The notes under the pieces: generated by a model
Told to the model about the DNA's origin: nothing
Database searches by the model: none
The model's input: the letters and a program-made list of their open reading frames with translations, nothing else
Made by a program: the position numbers and the translations under genes
In this document: one piece after another, positions 1 through 5,330 of the stretch
Numbering within the stretch: the stretch's first letter is position 1
How the letters are laid out: the number at the start of each line of letters is the position of its first letter
Origin: an uncultured Sutterella sp.
GTDB lineage: Bacteria > Pseudomonadota > Gammaproteobacteria > Burkholderiales > Burkholderiaceae_F
Reading direction: 5' to 3'
Assembly (NCBI GenBank): GCA_937943605.1
Contig: CALEAW010000002.1
Coordinates: 1 to 6,798, forward strand
DNA: 6,798 nucleotides

Positions 1-52
1 GACCTCGTAAGTGAATTGCTAACTCGCTATAGTTGGAAGAATTGCGGTTCTT

Positions 53-808
53 TTACTGAATAAACTCAAACTCGTAGTCTTCTATTTTAAAGGTTTGTTT
101 CTTGGTCTCAGTCATACCCATTCTGCTAAATACATCATTTGCAGACAAGCACTCCCCAGAACAAAGAACCTTGATTGTTGGAACGTTGCCATTAACAAAA
201 TCCAAAAGAAAATGTGCGATAAGAAGAAACACAATTTCTTCAGCTGTCACATCTCGCTTTGGCTGCATTCCATCAACTAAAGACTGCAACAAAATTGTCG
301 TTTTTAACGCATCCTTTTCGTCAGCTTTCTTAATACTTTGATGTTCGATATCGTTGATCGAAAAATCAAAGTGTCGATGATATTTCTCACCGCTCTTCGT
401 AAGATATACGCTATCGACGGAGACTTTTTTGAAAGCCTTCAACCACAAAAACCTACCGATGCCCTTGCAACCGAAACGACTGGCTTTATGCACAGAATCC
501 ATCGTTCCGAAAGATTCAAAATTCTCTTCTGTAAACCCCTCTCCATTGTCAATAATCTTGATGGAGTCAATAGGGAAATAGAATTTTGAGCTCCCTTTGC
601 GAGCACTCTCTTCTCGATCCTTCGTCTTAATTTCAATGAATATTTCAGCGTCTTGCTTTCCACTAATCGCACAGGATTGAAGTGAATTGGCTACCGCCTC
701 TAGTAAGGCTTCTTTGTAGCTCGTAATATTGCGAAGTTTAGATAGGCGCCCTGGAATATTGGCTTTCATGATTTTTGACTTTTGCTTATGGTTAGATTCG
801 GCCATCAT
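53..808 (-). CDS. GHKL-fold (Hsp90/MutL-like) ATP-binding protein, short or truncated
   Basis: A 251-residue protein carrying the Bergerat ATP-binding fold. Visible motifs are an N-box at 33-45 with Glu37 and Asn41 (Mg2+ and catalysis), the G1 box DNGEG at 87-91, and the lid/G2 box GCKGIGRF at 113-120. Thr169/170 lies in a strand matching the conserved Thr of the fold. The Gly-Lys-Gly-Ile-Gly-Arg-Phe lid resembles stand-alone bacterial MORC/Hsp90-like ATPases more than sensor kinases, and there is no His phosphoacceptor domain. Family members usually continue with a transducer domain and more; here a TAA follows Gln251 almost directly after the ATPase core. The same frame stays open for 17 further codons to the window edge, so this may be a gene broken by a nonsense change. 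The start is ATG-ATG at 808, with a weak GAGACGG upstream. Its GC (about 40%) is below its neighbours. The ATPase fold is secure; substrate and role are unknown. Confidence 0.75.
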   Translation of the reverse strand: MMAESNHKQKSKIMKANIPGRLSKLRNITSYKEALLEAVANSLQSCAISGKQDAEIFIEIKTKDREESARKGSSKFYFPIDSIKIIDNGEGFTEENFESFGTMDSVHKASRFGCKGIGRFLWLKAFKKVSVDSVYLTKSGEKYHRHFDFSINDIEHQSIKKADEKDALKTTILLQSLVDGMQPKRDVTAEEIVFLLIAHFLLDFVNGNVPTIKVLCSGECLSANDVFSRMGMTETKKQTFKIEDYEFEFIQ

Positions 809-923
809 ACACCGTCTCGCTAAAAATCACGTGGTTAACTTGATGTCGTGTGGCTTTCACCAGACATGCTCTTTCTCAATGTCTTTGAAGCTTTATCCAT
901 ATACGGTACAATCTAGCATTCTG

Positions 924-958
924 GCAAAAAAGGCCACTGAACGGGTTTCAGCGGCCTT
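924..958 (-). terminator. Rho-independent terminator of the response regulator gene
   Basis: Two 12-nt arms (930-941 and 947-958) pair with a single mismatch around a 5-nt loop. On the minus strand the hairpin is followed by six T (926-931, partly within the stem foot). It lies 26 bases after the response regulator stop codon, so it ends that transcript and isolates it from the ATPase gene downstream. Confidence 0.9.
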
Positions 959-984
959 CCATTTTGGTGCATCGCACTTAGTGA

Positions 985-1644
985 TCAAAGCTCGATGTTA
1001 TAACCCGCACGACGGGCAGCTAACAAGGCTTCCGTACGGTTACTGGCACCAAACGTACGATAAATGGCAGCAACGTGTGTCTTGACAGTGCCTTCAGAGA
1101 GATTGAGGTCAAGACAAATACGCTTAATCGGAGCACCTTGCGCAAGAAGCATCAAGACGTCTTGCTGACGTTCCGTCAAGCGAGGTGCATTCGAGGGCGA
1201 CGCAATATTACGAGCGGTTTCTGAGAAGAACCCTGCACGTTGGCTTTCAGACAGCAACTTGGACGGAATAAAGACGCCGCCGCGAAGCACAAAGTCAATG
1301 GCTCCCGTGAGCATGTCGGTATCTAAAGACTTAGGTACAAAGCCCGCTGCGCCCAACTGAAGCACACGCATGATGCTGTTACGGTCAGTGAGTCCAGAGA
1401 GAACAAGGATCTTAAGCATCGGCTGACGACGAACGATTTCTTCCATCAGTTCGGTCCCTGTCACACCTGGCATCGTGAGATCCAAAATGAGAAGGTCGGC
1501 GGTTTCGCCTTCACGGTCGATGAGCGTCAGAGCATCTTGCACATTTCCAGCGGTATGTACCTGCGCATCGGGTTCGCGGTCCATCAGCATGAGGGAAAGT
1601 GCGCTAGTGACGAGCGCATGATCATCAACAATTAAATATTTCAT
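985..1644 (-). CDS. NarL/FixJ-family two-component response regulator
   Basis: A 219-residue cytoplasmic transcription factor. Residues 1-120 form a receiver domain: acidic pair Asp7/Asp8, phosphoacceptor Asp55 in LILDLTMPG, Ser83 in VLSG and Lys105 in VPKS. Residues 154-215 form a LuxR-type helix-turn-helix, with LTERQQDVL followed by the recognition region LSEGTVKTHV at 182-191. Phosphorylation of Asp55 would be expected to drive dimerisation and DNA binding. The start is placed at MKYLIVDDH because this is where receiver domains normally begin. The frame is open further upstream (ATG at 1665, up to 1710), and neither start has a clear Shine-Dalgarno sequence. No histidine kinase is adjacent, so within this window it is an orphan regulator. 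It is too generic to name, and the signal and targets cannot be read from the sequence. Confidence 0.95.
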   Translation of the reverse strand: MKYLIVDDHALVTSALSLMLMDREPDAQVHTAGNVQDALTLIDREGETADLLILDLTMPGVTGTELMEEIVRRQPMLKILVLSGLTDRNSIMRVLQLGAAGFVPKSLDTDMLTGAIDFVLRGGVFIPSKLLSESQRAGFFSETARNIASPSNAPRLTERQQDVLMLLAQGAPIKRICLDLNLSEGTVKTHVAAIYRTFGASNRTEALLAARRAGYNIEL

Positions 1645-1945
1645 AACTAAGGGGGGTATCACCATTAGGCATGGCTTAGGATTTCTGTGAGCAGATTGAC
1701 GGCTACTCAAAACTTAAGCACGGGGATTTGTCTAAGGTGACATGTCGTTGTTCAATAATTAACCGAACATTCTAACCTAGTTTGATGCACCAAAACGAAG
1801 CATAAAACCTTGTTTGAGGCCGAAAGTAAGCCTCACCGTGCAAAGTTTTTGCTCTCAAAAACGAGATCGGCCTACCTTTGCAATGAAAGATAGGCCGAAT
1901 AAAAGCACGATCAAACTGACGATCATTCGTCGCTATGGATGTCGT
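1645..1945. other. Intergenic region between ppk1 and the response regulator
   Basis: This 301-base gap holds no convincing gene. Next to ppk1 is a long hairpin (1867-1898, listed separately). A second 6-bp hairpin, TGAGGC/GCCTCA with a 9-nt loop, lies at 1815-1835. The stretch 1645-1800 must hold the response regulator promoter on the minus strand. I see only a TAGAAT-like -10 candidate, without a persuasive -35, so no promoter is called. A plus-strand reading frame from 1814 crosses the ppk1 stop and is not credible. Confidence 0.6.
1860..1898 (-). terminator. Probable terminator of ppk1
   Basis: Arms TCGGCCTA (1867-1874) and TAGGCCGA (1891-1898) pair perfectly, and an inner CTTT/AAAG extension (1876-1879 with 1886-1889) continues beyond one mismatch. 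It begins 48 bases after the ppk1 stop. On the minus strand the stem is followed by TCTCGTTTTT, so the U-tract is offset by about five bases. This makes it a weaker intrinsic terminator than the others in this window. Confidence 0.55.
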
Positions 1946-4258
1946 TTAATCACGCGTTTTCATAAGGTTGAGGACCTTCGTGATCTCTTCTTGCGAGTTA
2001 TACACGGCTTCACCTTCTTTAGGCTGAAGCTTGATATAACTGCCGTCAGACTGCAGCTCCCAAGCGTGAATGTTGTCGTTTAATTGCGGACGAACGATCT
2101 GATCGAGAATGTTGGCACGAAGGTCAGGGTGCGTGACTGGCGCCAAGACTTCAATACGACCATTCAAGTTACGCGGCATCAAGTCAGCACTACCGACATA
2201 CATGCGTTCGTCACCACCGTGGCGGAAGTAGTAAACGCGTGCGTGTTCAAGGAGGCGACCGACGATCGAACGAACACTGATCGTTTCAGAGACACCAGGA
2301 ACGCCTGGACGGATCGCGCAAATCCCGCGCACGATACATTCAATACGGACACCCGCTTGGCTAGCCTTATAAAGGAGACGAACAATACCCGGGTCGACCA
2401 ACTGGTTGCACTTCAAAATGATGTGACCATTGCCCGATTTCTTGTGGAGTTCGATTTCTTCTTCAATCAAGCGAGAGATGTTCGGACGCATGCCCTTGGG
2501 CGAGACGAAGAGACTACGGTAATGGTCAATAATGCCGCAACCCGTCATCACGTTGAAGAGGTCTTGCACGTCATCACAAATGGCGTTGTCAGCCGTCAAG
2601 ATGCCCAGGTCAGTGTAGATCTTGGCAGAGCCAGCGTTGTAGTTACCAGTGCCCACATGGACATAACGGCGTAAGCCTTCTTTTTCACGACGAACGACTA
2701 AGCAAAGCTTGGCGTGAATCTTGAGACCAGCAAAGCCGTAAACCACATTGACGCCAGCGGCTTCGAGTTCTTCAGCCCAGTTAATATTTTGGGCTTCGTC
2801 AAAACGAGCCTTGAGTTCAACGACGGCGGTCACTTGTTTACCCAGACGACGCGCTTCAAGAAGGCTACGTACCACAGGTGAATCACTGCCGCAGCGATAA
2901 AGCGTTTGCTTGATGGCCACGACGTTCGGGTCGGTGGCTGCCTTTTGCAAGAAATTCAAAATGCCACCAAACGTTTCGTACGGATGGTAAAGCATCAAGT
3001 CACGCTGACGAATGGCAGCAAACGTATCGGCATCGGGTTCAAGTGCCGGCGGCAGGGTAGGGTGTGACGGCGGATACTTGAGGGCAGGGCGGTTAATGCT
3101 ACCGAGCCCCATGAATTCGGAGAAGGCCAACGGCATCTTCGACTTGTAGATCTGATAGGGCTTAGTGCCAAGATGCTTCACAAGGAAGTCCTCGAGGCAT
3201 TGCGGCATGTCGCCCACCATTTCAAGACGCACAATCGAGCCAAAGCGACGCTGTTCAACATAGTCACGCACGGCCACGAGCAAGTCGTCGGCTTCGTCTT
3301 CTTCGATTTCGCCGTCGGTATTACGCGTAATGCGGAAGAGACCCTGAGATGTTACGCGGTAGCCTGGGAAGAGTTTTTCCATGCGCTGCATGATGAGGTC
3401 TTCGACCATGATGATCGTGCCCTCACGGACATGAAGGTCAAGCACCGTGGTTTCGTCAGCGTCTTCAGGCAAGAAGAGGAAGCGAGGCACATTGTTCGGG
3501 CACTTGACACGACCAAAGCGCTTTTTGCCCGGGGCATCCGTGTGAATGCTTTCGAGTTCGACCACAAAGTTAATGCTAGTGTTCGAAATCATCGGGAACG
3601 GGTGACCAGCGTCCACCGCTTGGGGCGTCAGGATCGGGAAGATTTCAGAGTCGAAATAGCGATCGAGTGCTGTGCGACGCTTCTTTGGTAAATCCGCATA
3701 ACGACCGAACTTGATGTCTTTTTCTTCAAGTGCAGGCTTTAACGTCTTGAGCCAAAGCTTTTCAGCGACGTCGAGCATTTCGGTGACTTTGCGACGAATT
3801 TCAGCGAGCTGCTGCGTGGGTGGCATCTTGTCAGCACCCGTGGATTCGGCCCCGCTACGCGCCTGGCGCTGCAGGTTCATCACACGCACCATGTAGAATT
3901 CGTCGAGGTTATTAAAGAAGATCGACAAGAATTTCACACGTTCAAGTAACGGCACCGTCGGGTCTGCGGCCGTTTCAAGCACCTTACGGTCAAATTCAAT
4001 CCAACTGATTTCGCGATTGATATAAAGCGCCGGATCGTCCACATCAGGCAACGGCTTAGCGACTGTTGGGGTCGGCTCAGCCACGACTGGCGATGTGGCG
4101 GCAGGTTTACGCGGTGCGCGTCGCGTCGTCGTGCGACGTACGGGCTTGGGCGCCGTAGCCGCTTTGGTCTCAACGGCGGGCGTCTCAACAGCAGGGTCAG
4201 CAGCTTTGTCGATCGTGGGGTTTGGGGATTGGACAGTGTTTTCTTTGGTCTCTGACAT
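1946..4258 (-). CDS. ppk1: Polyphosphate kinase 1
   Basis: This enzyme reversibly transfers the gamma-phosphate of ATP onto inorganic polyphosphate. The 770-residue product compares with 688 in E. coli. Residues 1-75 are an Ala/Pro/Thr-rich, probably disordered tail with a basic patch RRTTTRRAPRKPA at 41-53. The PPK N-domain starts near Leu78 (YINREISWIEFD) and includes NNLDEFY at 116-122. Catalytic residues align with E. coli at a constant offset of 80: Arg455, Arg485, His515 in GLKIHAK (the phosphohistidine, E. coli His435), His534 in HVGTGNYN and His672 in EHARVYYF (E. coli His592). The start is set by AGGAAGAG at the proper distance; an in-frame ATG seven codons upstream lies 5' of that site. 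No ppx is adjacent. A Pho-box-like site upstream suggests PhoB control. All recognised active-site residues are present, so the enzyme should be functional. Confidence 0.98.
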   Translation of the reverse strand: MSETKENTVQSPNPTIDKAADPAVETPAVETKAATAPKPVRRTTTRRAPRKPAATSPVVAEPTPTVAKPLPDVDDPALYINREISWIEFDRKVLETAADPTVPLLERVKFLSIFFNNLDEFYMVRVMNLQRQARSGAESTGADKMPPTQQLAEIRRKVTEMLDVAEKLWLKTLKPALEEKDIKFGRYADLPKKRRTALDRYFDSEIFPILTPQAVDAGHPFPMISNTSINFVVELESIHTDAPGKKRFGRVKCPNNVPRFLFLPEDADETTVLDLHVREGTIIMVEDLIMQRMEKLFPGYRVTSQGLFRITRNTDGEIEEDEADDLLVAVRDYVEQRRFGSIVRLEMVGDMPQCLEDFLVKHLGTKPYQIYKSKMPLAFSEFMGLGSINRPALKYPPSHPTLPPALEPDADTFAAIRQRDLMLYHPYETFGGILNFLQKAATDPNVVAIKQTLYRCGSDSPVVRSLLEARRLGKQVTAVVELKARFDEAQNINWAEELEAAGVNVVYGFAGLKIHAKLCLVVRREKEGLRRYVHVGTGNYNAGSAKIYTDLGILTADNAICDDVQDLFNVMTGCGIIDHYRSLFVSPKGMRPNISRLIEEEIELHKKSGNGHIILKCNQLVDPGIVRLLYKASQAGVRIECIVRGICAIRPGVPGVSETISVRSIVGRLLEHARVYYFRHGGDERMYVGSADLMPRNLNGRIEVLAPVTHPDLRANILDQIVRPQLNDNIHAWELQSDGSYIKLQPKEGEAVYNSQEEITKVLNLMKTRD

Positions 4259-4260
4259 AT

Positions 4261-4268
4261 CTCTTCCT
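4261..4268 (-). promoter_or_regulatory. Ribosome binding site that fixes the ppk1 start
   Basis: AGGAAGAG on the minus strand ends two bases before the ATG at 4258. Its AGGA core is six bases from that ATG. It lies inside the reading frame that would begin at the upstream ATG (4279), so it argues for the MSETK start. Confidence 0.8.
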
Positions 4269-4295
4269 TTGAGTCGCAAAGCAACTCGATACGAT

Positions 4296-4301
4296 ATATT
4301 A
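4296..4301 (-). promoter_or_regulatory. Possible -10 element for ppk1
   Basis: TAATAT on the minus strand, in an AT-rich leader 37 bases before the ppk1 start. No good -35 lies 16-18 bases upstream. The spacing from the Pho box (28 bases) is longer than in classical Pho promoters, so an A-rich hexamer nearer the box (about 4313-4319) is an alternative. Confidence 0.3.
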
Positions 4302-4329
4302 ATTGTCCTCTATTTTTTGAAAGGTTGCC

Positions 4330-4347
4330 ATGACGTTTGTATGACAT
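4330..4347 (-). promoter_or_regulatory. Pho box (PhoB operator) upstream of ppk1
   Basis: On the minus strand the 18-mer ATGTCATACAAACGTCAT matches the PhoB consensus CTGTCATAWAWCTGTCAT at 14 of 18 positions. It has the required layout of two 7-base half sites (TGTCATA and CGTCATG) repeated with an 11-base period. It lies 71 bases upstream of the ppk1 start. ppk genes are known PhoB targets in several proteobacteria. Binding itself is inferred. Confidence 0.7.
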
Positions 4348-4391
4348 CACGATAACGGATTGAGGTGTTTTGAGAGGCCAAAAGTGTCCTG

Positions 4392-4423
4392 AAAAAAAGA
4401 GCCACCCAAAGGTGGGTGGCTCT
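4392..4423 (-). terminator. Rho-independent terminator of the lipoprotein gene
   Basis: A perfect 10-bp stem, AGAGCCACCC (4398-4407) with GGGTGGCTCT (4414-4423), has a 6-nt loop. On the minus strand it is followed by a run of seven T (4392-4398). It starts 25 bases after the lipoprotein stop codon and separates that transcript from ppk1. The plus-strand side has no T-tract, so it works in one direction. Confidence 0.93.
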
Positions 4424-4448
4424 CTGAGAATCGTTATCAAGCGCGTGA

Positions 4449-5099
4449 CTAGCTGGAGGCTTTTTGTATGGTCAAAGTATAGCCCTCAGGGAAGTTCCTG
4501 AGTGTCATCGTTTTGTCATCTTCGGTCATCTCAAGCAACGTGTAGCCGCCGCGCGTTAAGAGACGTTGCTTTCCTCGCACGGTGACTTTGCAATCTCGAC
4601 AGAGGGCGGTCACGAGTGTTGTCAACGTATCGGTGGGCCAATACATAAACGTGATGTCACGAATCAATGCTTTGGCAGAGAGGTGCGTATCTAATAACGG
4701 ATGACGAGACTCTTGAATGGTGTTGGGCGCGGCGTGGATACGCCAAATAGAGACTTGTTGCGTGAAAAGCCCTAAGTCAATCGAGTCGCCTTTGATCTGA
4801 AGGTTGAGGTCAAAGGTCGGAAGGTTTTGTGGCGCGCCCGCTTGCATGGCCTCGGTGCCATATTGAATTTTTAACGTCCCGACCGTGGTGCTTTTCTGGA
4901 TACGATGAAAGTGGGGACGAAGTTTTGGGACGCTATACGTACAAGCGAGTGGCGCAGGATTTTCGACCTTGGTGGCTTCAGACACTTGAGGCGCGGTTTG
5001 ACAGGCCGTATAGATTGAAGGCGCCTTCGTCTCCACGCAACCCGTGAGCGGCATAAAAAGGGCAACGATACTGAGGACAACAAGGCGACTCGACAACAT
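4449..5099 (-). CDS. DUF3261-like outer-membrane lipoprotein
   Basis: A 216-residue predicted lipoprotein. The N-terminus has one Arg, a hydrophobic stretch at 6-18 and the lipobox LTGC with lipidation at Cys21. Val22 at +2 is not an inner-membrane retention signal, so outer-membrane sorting is likely. The mature part resembles DUF3261: a beta-strand-rich core from about 70, the motif LIRDITFMYWP at 145-155 matching the family's L-x-D-x-Q-x-x-x-W-P segment, and a closing region RLLTRGGYTLLEM to PEGYTLTI (179-211). Family function is not established; members often sit in aryl polyene or fatty-acid-like clusters, none of which is visible here. Extra cysteines are at 33, 53, 167 and 170. The start is the only ATG that gives a lipoprotein signal, but it lacks a Shine-Dalgarno sequence. 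The gene has its own terminator. Lipoprotein call is firm; family assignment is from memory of the pattern. Confidence 0.85.
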   Translation of the reverse strand: MLSSRLVVLSIVALFMPLTGCVETKAPSIYTACQTAPQVSEATKVENPAPLACTYSVPKLRPHFHRIQKSTTVGTLKIQYGTEAMQAGAPQNLPTFDLNLQIKGDSIDLGLFTQQVSIWRIHAAPNTIQESRHPLLDTHLSAKALIRDITFMYWPTDTLTTLVTALCRDCKVTVRGKQRLLTRGGYTLLEMTEDDKTMTLRNFPEGYTLTIQKASS

Positions 5100-5153
5100 A
5101 AAAACGCAAACAAAAGCGGGAGCTTAATTAAGAAAACGGACGTATTCTACGCG

Positions 5154-5220
5154 AGGCGCTTGTAAATATCCGTAAATAATGTCGAAAAAACCCGAGATTC
5201 ATATCAGATATAGAGCGCCT
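5154..5220. promoter_or_regulatory. Symmetric elements in the divergent control region
   Basis: The gap between the divergent lipoprotein and exported-protein genes holds three symmetric elements. There is a 7-bp inverted repeat AGGCGCT/AGCGCCT (5154-5160 and 5214-5220) and a direct repeat GTAAATA at 5162-5168 and 5172-5178. There is also an 11-base palindrome ATATCAGATAT at 5201-5211. Promoters for both genes should lie here, but no -35/-10 pair is convincing. A regulator site is possible; chance is not excluded. Confidence 0.3.
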
Positions 5221-5256
5221 TTAACCCAGCGAGAGCGTAGTCCTCTCAAGAGACTG

Positions 5257-5319
5257 CGTAAAGTTTTGCGACTTTACGTGAAGCCCGTTAAGATGAAGAG
5301 AATCTTTTGGCTTTACGGG
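5257..5319 (+). promoter_or_regulatory. Structured 5' leader of the exported protein gene
   Basis: Two hairpins can form just before the start. CGTAAAGT/ACTTTACG is an 8-bp stem at 5257-5278. A second, interrupted one joins CCCGT (5284-5288) to ACGGG (5315-5319), with AAGAT/ATCTT (5290-5294, 5302-5306) inside. The loop of the second exposes GAAGAG (5295-5300), the best Shine-Dalgarno-like site here, six bases before a TTG at 5307. No riboswitch class is recognised. Confidence 0.35.
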
Positions 5320-5330
5320 ATCCGCCCGCC

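Noticed and set aside
729..1085. Plus-strand frame of 118 codons between the ATPase and regulator genes
   Set aside because: It overlaps the ends of two real minus-strand genes and runs through the regulator terminator hairpin.
1741..1800. Possible promoter for the response regulator
   Set aside because: TAGAAT-like and TTGAAC-like hexamers exist but not at 16-18 base spacing, so no promoter was called.
2084..2674. Open plus-strand frame of 196 codons inside ppk1
   Set aside because: It is antisense to the conserved PPK catalytic region and reads as a low-quality shadow rich in Thr, Arg and Val. It has no domain and no ribosome site.
3173..3691. Open plus-strand frame of 172 codons inside ppk1
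   Set aside because: It is antisense to conserved PPK sequence, and its composition mirrors the ppk1 codon pattern. No recognisable motif.
3934..4440. Minus-strand frame of 168 codons over the ppk1 start
   Set aside because: It is a frame-shifted shadow of the ppk1 N-terminus and leader, overlapping the lipoprotein terminator. No signal or domain.
4871..5113. Alternative minus-strand frame over the lipoprotein N-terminus
   Set aside because: Its hydrophobic start comes from reading the signal peptide region out of frame. The in-frame protein has a proper lipobox and family motifs.
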